A DNA stretch of 64,000 nt from Glutinoglossum americanum (GCA_020080175.1 JAGHQL010000074.1:8520-72519), one strand, 5' to 3'. Positions 24,318 through 35,818 are shown, numbered from the stretch's first letter. Notes: generated by a model from the sequence alone, not told the origin. Made by a program: numbers and translations.

Positions 24318-24432
24318 GCACGATTTTGATGCTTTCCGACAATGAAGCTATTCAGAAAGCCTTCCCATAATAATCAAGTAAGCTTCTACTTTTTTGTGAG
24401 TTGCTGGTTACTAACACTTGCCTCTAGGACCA

Positions 24433-25557
24433 ATGGCCTCTAGATTACCTACTTCCTTCTCTTCTCGTGGCCTCTCTAGGCAACTCTGGACTCGAATTCT
24501 TCACCTTATACTACTTAGATGGTCTCCTTATGCAATTGCAGCTGATTGCCGTGTATACCTTGCGACGGTATATAGGCTAATGAATAACTTGCTTCAATAT
24601 GGCAGTATTAAGGCACCAGGCTACTGAAAACTTGGACGGCCTCGAAAGCTTACTACCGCTGATGAAGAAGCCATATTTGAGCTCCTGCTTTCAGAAGGAT
24701 GGCTTCACCAGGATGAGATTATCTTTTGGCTCTGGTGTGAGCGGGCTGTACTTGTCTCTCAGTCTACAATCTCTCAGATGCTAAAGAGATGGAAATGGAC
24801 CCAAAAAGAGTTTTGCCGGATCTCTTTAGGTCGCAGTGAGAACCTATGTCAGGGCTGGAGGGAAGAGATGCGACAATATGTTGCAAAAGATCTTGTCTTT
24901 TTTGATGAATCTATATTTAATAAGAAAACAGGATGGCAGTATCAAGCTTATGGACCCATAGGGCAAGACATTCAGTATTCAGCTAATACCCAAAAAGGGC
25001 GGACATGAAGCATTTGTGCTGCTACAACTATCAAAGGCTGGCTTCCCTGCACAGGTATTAAAGAAGGATACTTCTCAACTCCTGATCTCCTTAATTAGTT
25101 ACGAACTGCACTACTCCCAGCTCTGCACCAGCAGTCGCCTCACCCTCGTGTTATTGTGATGGATAATAACTCTACACATATTGATGAGATTATTACTAGT
25201 ACCATTGAGGCGGAAGGCCATATCATTCGCTTTCTGCCCCCTTATTCACCAGATTTTAATCCAATCGAGTTCTCTTTCTCAGTCTTAAAGGCGTGGTTCC
25301 AACGGAACTATATCTGAACTCACTTTAACCATGAAAGCTTTGGAGAGTATCTGATCTGGGCGATTGGACAGAGTCGCTGTGATCGTTTTGCTCGAGAGCA
25401 GTTCCGTCATGCAGCTAGTGGACTCTATTTGGAGGAAGGAGAGCTTGAATGCTTTCGAATATGGCTTCGAAACTGGGAACAGGAGACTATAGATACGGAA
25501 ATAGGGAACCAGGTAGAGGAACAGATGGAGTATGAGGAAGGGAACATGTTGAATTAA
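24433..25557 (+). pseudogene. Tc1-like DD34E transposase, broken
   Basis: One 375-codon frame from the ATG at 24433 to the TAA at 25557, interrupted by four stops (TGA 24625, TGA 25006, TAG 25096, TGA 25315) but no frameshift. Each stop is one G:C to A:T transition from a sense codon, as expected from CpG deamination or RIP-like mutation. The helix-turn-helix region (QLWTRILHLILL...TVYRLMNN) is followed by the GRPRK box and a second DNA-binding region (VSQSTISQMLKRW). The DDE triad reads FFDES, VIVMDNN and FNPIE, with 34 residues between the second Asp and the Glu. That is the Tc1 type of the IS630-Tc1-mariner superfamily. It cannot make an active transposase from this copy, though an intact copy elsewhere could mobilise it through the inverted repeats. 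Confidence 0.9.
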
Positions 25558-25719
25558 AGGCAATTAGATGATCAATTAAACTACTGATCTAATATACGTA
25601 TGTGCCCTATATATGAATGGTTGTGGCCACAGCCCCGCAGTCATAGCTCCATAGTCATAACCCAGTAGAGTAACAAATATTGATATTGTGCCATCCGGCA
25701 CTTACTCTATATGCATTAT

Positions 25720-27852
25720 TTATCCTCCTACATGCCCTGCTAGTAACTGTGCTGCCTTTTCTTCTACCTGATGAATTCTCTTAAATGCCTTAAGTTCACT
25801 AGCAAAGTACCTTGCAAACCCATCTGAGATACCAACAGCAAGTGCACGTTGATACATTGCACTTTTACCATCCTCCATCTCTTTAAGATCAGCGATTGTC
25901 CAGTCCTGGTCATTAACAATGCGCCTAATACGCTCCCACTTGTCAACTACCTCTTGTAGTTGACGATGAACCTTGAAATCGAAGAAGCGGCCCAAGATCT
26001 GCCAATCATCTAGTATCCCACTAATTGGACTAGATTTTCGGGCAACAGGGTAGATTTCTGATAGCTGAGGCTTAGAACCTGAATTGTAGAGCCCTGGTAC
26101 CATGGTAGGGTGTGGAAATGACGCATGATTGTGGAGTGGGTGCTGAACGTTATATTGAGGTGGCAATTGAGTCCAGGTATGTTTTCTTATCTCCTCCTCT
26201 GATCTTTGCTGACGAACTCTATCATCTACTTCTTTTCGTCGCCTTCGCTCTTCTTCCTGCTCTTCTCTGCGGACCCAGCATTCTTCTTCCTGTTCTTCTC
26301 GTCGAAATCGCCTATCCTCCTCTCGTTCCATCCTTTGTGCCGCCCGGTCCTGTTCGGTAGCTAGTAAATTCTGCAATTGGGCCTGTTCAATACGTTCCTT
26401 CATAGATCCTAATGCTGCCGCCGTTTCTTGTTGAAATGTTCGACGTACTGGTGCTCGAGACTCCCGAGTGATTGCTCCTTGAGTTGTCTGCCAGTAGTTA
26501 TATATTTTAATAGGAGGCGCACTAAGAGTAGCATCTCCTGTAGAGATAGCTTGAGCCCATGACTTCTGCTGTGGAGCTGTAACTGCAAAATGGCTCTTAG
26601 GGTTCATTGGGTCTGGCCAACAGAAGTTATCCTGATTGGTACAGTCCTTATCCTTGCATACAAGCCTATCCACCAATTGCCTTTCAAAATCGCCAGCAAG
26701 TTGTATTCTATCGAGACGCACAGCTTGTTGAGCCTCCAGTATTGATGTTCGACATTTCTTTTTTTTTTCTTGAACAATTGGAGGGGAAGATGGTATTGGA
26801 GAGGAAGCTTCTTCATCGATTTCTAGTGCTTTGCGTTTTGGAGGGTGGGGTTTGGACGCCAAAGTAGTAGTGGATGCCCTGATTTCAACGGTAAGTGCTA
26901 TCTTGCTTCGTGGGTGCTGCTCCCGAGCTGCCTCTACCATTTCTAGAATACGGTTGGCTTCAATAAGTCCAAAATCATTGAGATCGTGGACCTTTTGTGC
27001 AGTCTTTCTAGTCGCTGCATGAACAAAGGCTGTTCTTTGGAGAATGGAGATAGGTTCGCTGTTTCCTAGACCATTTAGGTCCTGAGCAAGATTATTCTCG
27101 ATATCTGAGAGATCAAAGTTATCTCTTGTAGTATCAGGTAGACTCTTCCTCTTCATAAGAACCTTATTAATATATATCTTAATATATAGTTCGATTGGGT
27201 AATCTACTCGCAATTGGGTATTTTCGACAATGTCCTCAAGATGGTCTTGGACATCTGATGTAGTTAGATCATCAGGATATGCCGATCGCACATCATTTGT
27301 AACTTTTTGGAGTGTTTGCCGCATTCGATAATTCTTGAACTTATTAGAAGCTTTGAGGACATCCTGAGCTAGCTGGAGATCTTCGTTTTCATCTTCGTCT
27401 TCCCCTTCTCCTTCCTCTTCTTCTCCTTCTTCTCCTTCCTCTTCCTCTTCTTCCTCTTCCATTACTAACCATTGAATAGGACCTTGTCGATGTGTCCCCA
27501 TCCTCTGCTGGTTGGTACTTTGGGAGACATTCTGGGATGTTGTCTGTGTCCTCTGGGGCTTCTTTGGAGGAGACATTCGTTGCCTAGGTTGGTTCGAGGT
27601 CAGGGAGCCTGGTGCTGCAGGGCCGGCACTTCTGGTTTGGTGTCTTGCTTGTTGTCGCTGTTGCTGCTTCTGCTTCGCAAGTGTTAGCAGGCTTTCCCGG
27701 AGGACAGCTGCCTTCTTAGGAGCACTGCGAGGCTGGTACGAGCTTGTACCATTCTCCCCAATGTAGGGTATATGTACCTTACGGAGGTCGTAGCTAGAGA
27801 CGACATCAAGGGTGGAGGGCTTGGAGGACTTGGTGGGTTTTTTGGGGGGCAT
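25720..27852 (-). CDS. Unidentified second ORF of the Tc1/mariner element, 710 aa, intact
   Basis: An open frame from the ATG at 27852 to a stop at 25720, without interruption, between the transposase (convergent, 162 bp away) and the right inverted repeat. Parts in order: a basic Lys/Gln/Pro-rich N-terminus (1-125); an acidic Glu/Asp run (132-158); a conserved-looking helical region (165-330); a Lys-rich patch (KKKKC near 363); a small Cys cluster CKDKDCTNQDNFC (399-411) that could bind a metal; an Arg/Glu-rich coiled coil (483-560); and a helical C-terminal region (608-700) starting SSPISGILDDWQILG. It has no transposase, helicase or protease motif. The mix resembles a chromatin- or DNA-associated accessory factor, which is inference. 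It lies inside both inverted repeats, so it is cargo or a second element gene. Confidence 0.78.
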   Translation of the reverse strand: MPPKKPTKSSKPSTLDVVSSYDLRKVHIPYIGENGTSSYQPRSAPKKAAVLRESLLTLAKQKQQQRQQARHQTRSAGPAAPGSLTSNQPRQRMSPPKKPQRTQTTSQNVSQSTNQQRMGTHRQGPIQWLVMEEEEEEEEGEEGEEEEGEGEDEDENEDLQLAQDVLKASNKFKNYRMRQTLQKVTNDVRSAYPDDLTTSDVQDHLEDIVENTQLRVDYPIELYIKIYINKVLMKRKSLPDTTRDNFDLSDIENNLAQDLNGLGNSEPISILQRTAFVHAATRKTAQKVHDLNDFGLIEANRILEMVEAAREQHPRSKIALTVEIRASTTTLASKPHPPKRKALEIDEEASSPIPSSPPIVQEKKKKCRTSILEAQQAVRLDRIQLAGDFERQLVDRLVCKDKDCTNQDNFCWPDPMNPKSHFAVTAPQQKSWAQAISTGDATLSAPPIKIYNYWQTTQGAITRESRAPVRRTFQQETAAALGSMKERIEQAQLQNLLATEQDRAAQRMEREEDRRFRREEQEEECWVRREEQEEERRRRKEVDDRVRQQRSEEEIRKHTWTQLPPQYNVQHPLHNHASFPHPTMVPGLYNSGSKPQLSEIYPVARKSSPISGILDDWQILGRFFDFKVHRQLQEVVDKWERIRRIVNDQDWTIADLKEMEDGKSAMYQRALAVGISDGFARYFASELKAFKRIHQVEEKAAQLLAGHVGG

Positions 27853-27959
27853 TGAGCCTCTAAAATAGGACTGATCTCACAGATAAGTAGGTAAGTATGG
27901 TCTTAAAAGATGTATTGTATTGATACTAGCTAGTCTACACTGAAAAGCAGAAATCGCGG

Positions 27960-28007
27960 AAAAGGGGTGCCAAGGATGGTGGCGTTTCGCTGCATTTTTG
28001 CATACGC
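27960..28007 (-). repeat. Right terminal inverted repeat
   Basis: Read on the minus strand it begins GCGTATGCAAAAATGCAGCG and pairs with 24270-24317. Followed on the plus strand by TA (28008-28009). Confidence 0.92.
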
Positions 28008-28636
28008 TAAAGTACTGACCACATGTGGCGAAGCCCAGGCTCCGGAGAACGCCACATGATCATGTTGCCCCAGAACTGTCAAGAATGTACGGAGAGCCCA
28101 CCACAAAAGTGGTCGAACACTCGGAAGCCAGTCTTAATAGTAGAAATAAGGGCAGCCGTAAGGTGCGGCTCGAAGTGCGGCTCAACTAGCCAGCACCACC
28201 TTCCAAGATCGTCTCCGCCGGCACACCGATCTCGCCATAGCGCAAGAACGACGACAACGACATCCCAACCTCAACGGTCCCCATAGCCCACGAACACAGG
28301 CTGGGACGCTACGAGCGAGCGGCCCTTGTAATGATATCTCACTCGGAAGCGGAAATTATAGACGGCGAATTAGGTAGGTTCGGCGGCGATAACCGTTCTT
28401 GGGGTTGTGGTAATACTGCGAATTTAGGTTTCAACTAGTTCCTCTAGTAGCAAGTTTGAACGAGTCAACAAAGTTTAATCTTGGTTTCGTTGGGTCGGAA
28501 TAACTACTACTTATTAGCGATCGCAGGACCCTTTGCAATTGTTCGTTTCTTCTATCACCATCCTCATTAATCCGGTGGCATACTTTGCTTCCCTTCCCAA
28601 ATTTTACATAGTGCATAACAGCAATACGCTAGAGTG
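28008..28636. other. Intergenic right of the transposon
   Basis: About 630 bp between the transposon and the decayed F-box gene. Short frames only. No repeat or gene recognised. Confidence 0.45.
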
Positions 28637-31472
28637 ATGGGTCCCCGCCATTTCTATTGCTCCATTTGTGGGGTTATTCTTGCTCCATCAGACAGCAGAG
28701 ACTTTCCTCTCTGGTGTAAAACTATTCGTGCAAGTAAGTGATAACGCAAGCATTTCAAACATGCATCTAACTATCGATGCTCTTAGTTTCCAAAATCGAT
28801 CGATGTATTGTTCTGACGGAAGTCGGGTTCGTGGATAATTATGCTTATCCCTTCAGTTTCCCGATTGAAGGCATACAACGGCAATTTCAATTCCAGAGTA
28901 GCCAATGAGATGAAGAAGATTCCTGTTTTCCGTTCCACGCCATCTGTTGGGAGCTGTACAGCGATTATTCTGAAAGAATATCCATGGAAGGGGATTTCAA
29001 CGATTTATTCACTGTTCTAAACAGTATGTGGTATAACAATGGCGCGCTCAGCTAGGGTCATAGATATGGTGGGGCTAGTCCTTTTCAAGGCTATCGATGG
29101 CTTAATACGGATACAGACTCCCCCCTAATGGCCGATCTTCGACTTTCCTCTGAAGACCTCTGGAATGAGAACGAAGCCGGAAAGCAATTGGCAATCGACT
29201 CTGCCCCGAAGGCTTTGGGTCTCGGAACAAGGACCCTCCAGGCCTGTGACCCATTTTGGATCCTTCCGTATGAGCTCACATCTGAGGTTCTACTCCATTT
29301 GTCATCGACCGATATCTTAAATCTGCGGTTGTCATCCAGGAAGATCGCTTTGACGAAGCTTCCAATGCAATTCTGGAAATCTAGGTTCTGGCCACAAAAT
29401 GAGCTGGGCTTTACCAAGTCTCTCTGCCGTCCGGAGACCTACACATGGGAAAATTGGTACGTTTTCGTAAGGGAGTAGTGCAAGAGCTGCCCAAAGTATA
29501 AAAACCTTATGAACCGGAAGAGAATTTGGCATCTTGCCGGGTACTTGGTTGAACTCGTCTCAACAGTCAAGAGCCGGATAGCAGTTGGCTCTCCAACGTT
29601 AGACCTCTCTCTGGGGAGGTCGCGTAGAGTCACATGTGTTCCTCCTATGAAGTTCTCGGGGTCAGGGTATCGAGAGCTCACACATAGGGCAGTGTTTTTC
29701 GATTCTAGCCTAATGTTCCAACTATGTAACTTGGAGGTTACTTCCATTGCGGTTGGAGACCGAAGGTTCATATCGGGAGTGCGATTTGTGTTTGACAATG
29801 GCAATCCCATTTGTCTTGGCTATGTGGATGATAGGGAAGATTCGTGGATGAGCTGTAATGGCAAGCCACAGACTGATCTCTCAATGCAGATGCTATTTAG
29901 TAGTGAGGGGTTTGAAGCTATAACGCTGGAAGCCAGGCCTCTACACTCAGGTGCGGGGTTACCGATGACCGATGACTACGTTTTCGCCCAGATCCCGTTA
30001 CGGCATTTGCGCGGCCTCATGGTAGGTCTCGACGTAAGTTTCCCCCTGAACCGGATCCCTTACAATTAATAATCGATAACCGCAGTACAGGGTATGAGAA
30101 TTGTGAGCATTTCTGCGCCATTTGCCATCGAGCATAGCTTGAACTTCATGAGTCTTTGTTGGAGCAAGGGGCTACCTTCAGCGATCCCCTTCATTACTGA
30201 CGGTGACATGGCTGCACTTCAATCGTACCAGCAACATTTTGCTCCTGTATCACATGTCATGTTTGGGAAGCCCGGGTTACTAATTATCACAATCTTTACA
30301 AAAGGCCCTTCTGTTGGGATAACAGGCATGCGTTTTGATTATGCCAATGGTGAAAGTAAAATATGGGGGATGTGTAAGGGAGTAACCTTGAGTTTCTTTC
30401 TGAACGGGATTGGAGAATCTATAACGATTGTGGAAACCTGCCAAGTTGGGTCAGTTGTGAACAAGCTGAAGGTAATATACTCTCCTACGCTTTAAACAGA
30501 TATACAATACTACTAACCATATAGTTGACAACTAATCTACAAAGGACCTGTATCTTTCCTAGGAAGTCCCCAGGGTTTCCAGAGCCGAATCTGGAAGGGG
30601 TTAGTCTCAAGTATACTGCGACACATCGTGGGAATATCGTGGGCTTCTGTGGCTGTTTTGTGGTATGTATGCTGCACCATCGCATTACGGAATAATACAG
30701 ATTTTAATAGTCAGGCGTAGGGCCCAAACAAGAGCTTGGTATGTCTTGGATTCTTCACCGACACGGATATATTCTGCAGGCCCAGTTCGCTTGACCCTAC
30801 TCTAGAGGGCACTTCTTTCACCAATTCCGGGGGGGGTTGTACTGTTTGGGTTGGTATTCATAGCGAGTTTGGGTCTCAGATTATGTTGAACAAGCACTAT
30901 GATAGTGTTCAAGCATCTGTTGCGTCAGCAGGAGCAGAATATCGGGAACATGGCCAGGTCACCGGCTTGCTTTTCCGGCCTTCGGGTTTGGACTACCCTG
31001 AGCTTATCGGTCAGTGGATCGAACCAGGCGAAAAGTACAACCTAGCCACCAACGAGAATATTTTGGATCTGAACTTTACAACATGCCGTAGCCCAAGCAC
31101 CGCCCCACGAAACCGCACCTACCTGTTGCAGGTCAAAGATCTGGCCATTATTACCTCTCTCGGCCGAATATTGCTATGGGGTCAGAAGGACAGGAACATA
31201 GACATTGTGAAAAAGCCTAAATTGGTGAGATCATAGTCTCCCGGCAGGGGGCGATGTGGAACTGACAGCTTTTTTAGGCTTCGATTACTTGGGTTTTTAA
31301 TTCTGTCTTTGATCATATCAACCTAAATGCGAGTGTGGAAGAGGTAACCAAACGGTGCAACATGTTATCCTGGCATGAAGAAAACCAGGCAAGGAGAGTG
31401 GCATGCCCCGAGATTTTGGCAAGACTCATCCGGGAATCCGGGCCGATACCGAAGGGAGCGCTGTGTTTCTAG
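28637..31472 (+). pseudogene. Decayed F-box protein gene
   Basis: The coding trace starts at the ATG at 28637 (MGPRHFYCSICGVIL, a CxxC module) and runs to the TAG at 31472 through several short introns. One is at about 28736-28787. Another sits before ASITWVFNSVFDHI, with a TTTTTTAG acceptor at about 31277. The F-box lies near 29250-29400 (FWILPYELTSEVLLHLSSTDILNLRLSS). The long C-terminal part has beta-rich repeats of the type seen in fungal F-box proteins with DUF7600-like tails. Three in-frame stops were seen (TGA near 28906, TAG near 29053, TAG near 29476), all compatible with G:C to A:T transitions. The original product would have been a substrate adaptor of SCF ubiquitin ligases. The tail family name is tentative. 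Confidence 0.75.
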
Positions 31473-32170
31473 GCAGAGAGGGGCCTAAATACTAAGACAT
31501 CGTCTCTTTCATTTCAGAGGTATGTACAATCGTGTCAACAAAGTGGTAGAGGTTGCTGACGAACCAAGCTCATACACAGCGAACGGGGTCTTGGTACACA
31601 AGGTCTCTTGCTAGATGTGTGACTATAGCAAGCCTATCACTTCCGGCCTTACCTGCGGAAACACTCAGTGGTGACTCCCGAAGACCGCCTTCAGATCGCG
31701 CGCCAAGAGTCTGCAGCTCGAATTGTGAATATGATTGTTGACGGTCTGTGGGGTGGTTGGGGAGAGAAGGCGTTTCTTATGTATCGCGCCTTTGCAAGTG
31801 AGCCGTATTCGGTGTATCGGTTTTGGCCTTATCATCTAACATTAATAGAACTGAGCTACAAGTCTCATCATCCAGTCGCTAGGTGTTGGCTCAGTGGGCC
31901 GGGTCTAGGCGCTGTGGAGGCTATTCGGTAGCCGGTGGGTAGTATGCTTATAGGACTAGCTAGGGGGTGAGCGAGGTCTAAATACACTATGCGTGCCAAG
32001 AGAACAACAAAAGAACGTGACTTTAAGCCGCCTAATCCGTGCCCTCCGGGCAGCTCAACAGCTGCCTCCCCTTCCAATTCTGACGTCCCGGCAGATCTTC
32101 CATGCAATGTAGGCTAGCTAAGAAGGTAAAGAATGTGTTCTAACAAATGAAATAGGTGTTCCTGCCATGC
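31473..32170. other. Intergenic in the accessory island
   Basis: About 700 bp with short unsupported frames on both strands. No gene or element end recognised. Confidence 0.4.
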
Positions 32171-33283
32171 TCAATCTGAGTCTTCTTCTGCTTCCCCCAA
32201 TCTCAATGTGTACATCACCCCTAACTCTTCATCTGTGCCCGGGTCCTCTGCGTCCATTGCGCTCTCGGCGTTCTCGGCATCCTCAACGGCGATGTCATAT
32301 GCTGCTTTTTCCTTGCCTTTTCCTTCCTTTCTTGCCTTTCCTGACTTTCCTTTTCTGCCATACCCGGTCAACTCTTTATGCTGCCTATCCTTCCATATCA
32401 ACGGGGCCTGATGCACAAAGGCGTCCACCATGCTTCTTGTTCCACCCTGAATATCCACAGAGTTGTGAGTGAGGATCCTTCCTAGGAATAGAATGGCGTC
32501 TCTTGGTGTGTTCTCAATAGCAAGTCCTAGCTGCCACAAGATCAACTTGGCTCCTGTGTAGTCTCCCCATCCGGTCACCGCATTCAAGCCACAGTAGTAG
32601 TCACTATGGTCAAAATGTGCCTCTCCATCTGTTGTCATGCCCTGGTTAAGAGCACATGCATACCACGCTCCACATGCAGGTTGGATTCCTTCTGGTAAAA
32701 AGGGTTTGATACTGGTGTACCTGACAAACATCTCAGGCTCTAGTAGGCGCAGGACATCGGATAGGTGCTGAAATAAGCCCTGATTGGCATCTAGCCATTG
32801 CTGAGAGAAGGGAAGGTCGCGGTAGTGGTCTGATGTTAGGCGTGGCTCTTTGACATACTTCTGTTGACTGTAATGCCGCGTTGGTGCTTCTTAGGAGGTA
32901 GAGGAGGGATGAGGTAGTCGGTGTCATTCATTCAGGGTCTGAGTGTAGATAGCTGGTAGTCTGAACCTATAGGCCAAAAGATGACCCCTCTTGTCCTCAA
33001 TTCTCAGATGCCTGTCGCCGGACTCCAGCACTAGAAACTGCCGCCAGTCTTGTCCCGTAGCCTGAGCAATGTACTGCTGATGGTTTCTCGCCCGTGCTGC
33101 CTTCCAAAGGTCCTCGAAAAGATAAGGTACACGGATGGTATTCATGTCTTGTTGTGTCTTTGCCCACCAGTTCAGCTGAGTTTTGACTGCGTTGCGTAGG
33201 CCTTTGCCGCGGTGGTTAAAGCCTTCATAAGCCTTGAGGTCATGGATGAGATAGTCGAGTCTCTGCTGCAGTTCCGCCGCCAT
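32171..33283 (-). pseudogene. 2OG-Fe(II) dioxygenase-like gene (JBP/TET-like type), frame-disrupted
   Basis: The N-terminal part reads from the ATG at 33283 (MAAELQQRLDYLI) to 32924. The rest reads in other frames from about 32890 down to 32171. The second part has the hallmarks of a 2-oxoglutarate dioxygenase core: HFDHSDY (HxD metal motif), GWGDYTGAKLILWQLG, PRDAILFLGRILTHN (distal His) and a following Arg/Ser (GGTRSMVDAF), then LIWKDR. Spacing fits the double-stranded beta-helix. The frames do not join by any obvious intron, so at least one or two frameshifts are likely; an unusual intron remains possible. Related fungal proteins include JBP/TET-like enzymes that oxidise 5-methylpyrimidines and travel with transposons. 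The exact subfamily is inference. Confidence 0.6.
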
Positions 33284-33747
33284 GATGCTATTGAGGGTCC
33301 TATAACTGAGGAATCTGATCTGTACGGCCTTTCTTGAGCGCGCGCCGAGAAATCACGTGTCGCCGAGCCGCGCCCATATATATACCGGTCTGGAGCTTCC
33401 CTTCCTTCTCTTCCTTCTTCAAGCTTGCTCGCAAGCCTTCCTCCTGCAAAACTGGGCTGGGTTGCGGGTAGTAAGAGGTCTTATCTGCACGTACCCTCCA
33501 CTGTTTGGATATGGGTCCGTGTTATGTGTCAGCATGTAAAACGCGAGTAGTCGTGAGGGACTTTAAGCCTCCTTCTGGTCCGGAAGTAAAACGGGACGTC
33601 TCTACTTAGCCTGCAAGCGAAGCTCTGCCAAATTTTTGCCAGGTTGCCGATCGTCGAGTGAGTTTCTACCAGCTAGGTCTATAGCCCGCTAGCCTATTCC
33701 AGATCTGAATGTTCTCCGGGTATGATGCAGTTTCTTCTTTCGATCTC
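33284..33747. other. Spacer between dioxygenase remnant and retroelement fossil
   Basis: About 460 bp, no gene seen. Contains a short A/T alternating tract near 33380. Confidence 0.4.
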
Positions 33748-35818
33748 TTAACGCCCTCCAGGATCATATGGGATGGTGATATCCATATTCTTCTGTGATA
33801 CAGCAGGCACTTCAATCCGCTGACCATCCTTGCCCCCAATAGTAAACCTCCTCTTTTGGTACTGTTCAATAGCATCGACATTCCCGATCCATCTTCTTGA
33901 CAACAACAAGTCGTATCCCACCCCATGGCCTGTCACATATGCTGTAATGCAGGTTCCTACTCCTGCCACATTTACTTGAAGATGTGCATACTCCTTAACC
34001 ACAACCAACTCGTCACTAGCCATTCGAATACCGTATTTCTTGCCCTCCATAGGCTTAGGCGTAACTCTGATTTTCCGCAAAGCATCAGGACTGATCAGGT
34101 CGAGGTTCGCACCAGAATCAACTAAGGTCCTAGGTAGAGGGCGTCCGTTAATCCACACGATGATATACAAGCACTTTAGTATCTCCTTTTTTGTTGGGAC
34201 TATATGGGTAAGGACCGGTTCCGCTAATGATGTTGCTGTCGCTGTAACTACTGGCTCAACTGGGGGCTCTGGTCTTGGCGATGATTGGGGCTTTCGCCGT
34301 CGTGTTGCCGTTCCTCTCAGGTCATTAGCCAGAATTCTCCGAGCAGCAGGTGACATATCAAGAAATATATCTGTCGGCATTGTCACATTTCCCTTCAGAA
34401 TATATGCAGATGTATATCGCTCTTGACCAACTACACGTTTGGTCGGTGCTGGTAATTCGTACGACTTCCTCCGGGTTGGCGCGGCAGGAACTGGAGTTGG
34501 TGGTCTTTCCTCCACTGTTTGTTCTCGAACAATCCCAGCGTTCCTTTGCTGAGGCTCAAAACTTCTTTCCTCTCGTGGCGGATTCTGCTGCTGTGACCTT
34601 CCAAGTGTCTGCTGAGAGTCTATGTCCATCCTTTCTTCTCGCGTTTGCCTTTTATGTTGAATGCGTACATCTGGGTAAGGTACTGGAGATTCTGGTTCCC
34701 TTGACTGTCGCTGCTGCTGGTGTGTTGGCTAGTGTTGTAATATGCCTTGCCGCCGTAGAGGCGCCGCGCGGTCAGCCGGACATTGGCTGAAGTTTCTGTC
34801 CATAAAACATTTATAAAACAAGAAGTAGTCTAAAAGGTTTGTTTTTGTATTGTACAATCTCCAAAATATCCTGTAATAGCTTCACTAAATCCTTCTAGCT
34901 TGTACAGAACCTCTAAAGATCCAGTACAAAGCGAAACCATTGGAACTTCTTAGACTTCCTGTATAAGGACAAAGTTTGTTGCTAATAGCTCTTTTAAGGC
35001 TATAAGGATTGCGAACGAGCCTGCTTTACGGGCCTTATGGTCTGGGCTGATTCGGATAAAAAGTCTCGAGTCCGGACGTGGTTTTGATTTTGTGGTTTCT
35101 TTAGTGGGCGTTTTTCAGGTCTTTAAGACTTGTGTAGGTTGTAGAGGGGGAGTCTGAGCTGCTTTCTGAGCATAGATAGTAGGAAGGGTAGGAGGTTGGG
35201 TCTGTTGAGGAACCACATTGTCTGTAGGGTTTGTAGAGTCTGTAATGCTCCCTAACTGAGTCGTAGCTATCGGCTGGGGGGTGTAAGAGATTTGGGAAGC
35301 CCGTTGGCCTTTAAGGTAGTCGTCAAAGCGTCCAGTAGCTATGTGAGACATCTCGTGTCATAGGGCTAAGAGAGGTTCGCGAAGTCTAGCTGGAAGTTGT
35401 CGGACTGCGTCGGAGTCTATGTAGTTGATTGGATCAAAGACCCGCTGCCCTTCTTCAGCCCTAGTATTCGCTGCGTCGATTGCATTTCTTAACGTCTATG
35501 AGAGAGGAGGAGGGCCTGGAGGAGTGTGTCGAGGTGCTGGCTGCATATCGGCAATGTGTTTGGTTGTTGTGTTAACGGCTTGATGGCTTGACGATTCGGC
35601 TGGAAACTGTCTCTCAAGAGGTAGGAGACTCCCGTTATTGTTGAGGTACTTGTCTAGTAGGTAGTTGTAACGATGTGTTCGGGTGGAGGCTTTCAAATCG
35701 GTTTGGTTTGACCGGTCGATGTGTGGGCTAGGTGGTAGTGTAGTCTTGATGCTGTAGGTGTATGGAGGATGTCGGCAACTTGTTGGTGGCGAAAGCGGCT
35801 TGCACAGTCCCAGGCCCA
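33748..35818 (-). mobile_element. LTR-retroelement fossil (Ty3/gypsy-like), protease region
   Basis: A minus-strand remnant. The clearest part, 33748-34629, encodes a retropepsin-like aspartic protease domain with a DSGA active-site motif. Upstream, 34630-35818 has Gln/Pro-rich, gag-like low-complexity coding traces. No reverse transcriptase, RNase H or integrase was recognised nearby, and no paired LTRs could be fixed by eye. The element is fragmentary and broken. A single domesticated protease gene is an alternative reading for the 293-residue part. Age is unclear; the protease frame itself is little eroded. Confidence 0.6.

Larger units (their letters stand above)
24270..28007. mobile_element. 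Tc1/mariner-like DNA transposon, 3738 bp, with a second gene
   Basis: The element is bounded by 48-bp terminal inverted repeats (24270-24317 and 27960-28007) starting GCGTATGCAAAAATGCAGCG, each flanked by TA (24268-24269 and 28008-28009), the standard Tc1/mariner target duplication. The left half carries a plus-strand DD34E transposase broken by four stops. The right half carries a convergent, intact 710-codon gene. At 3.7 kb it is about twice the usual Tc1/mariner length because of that second gene. The near-perfect inverted repeats suggest insertion was not ancient. Confidence 0.9.
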
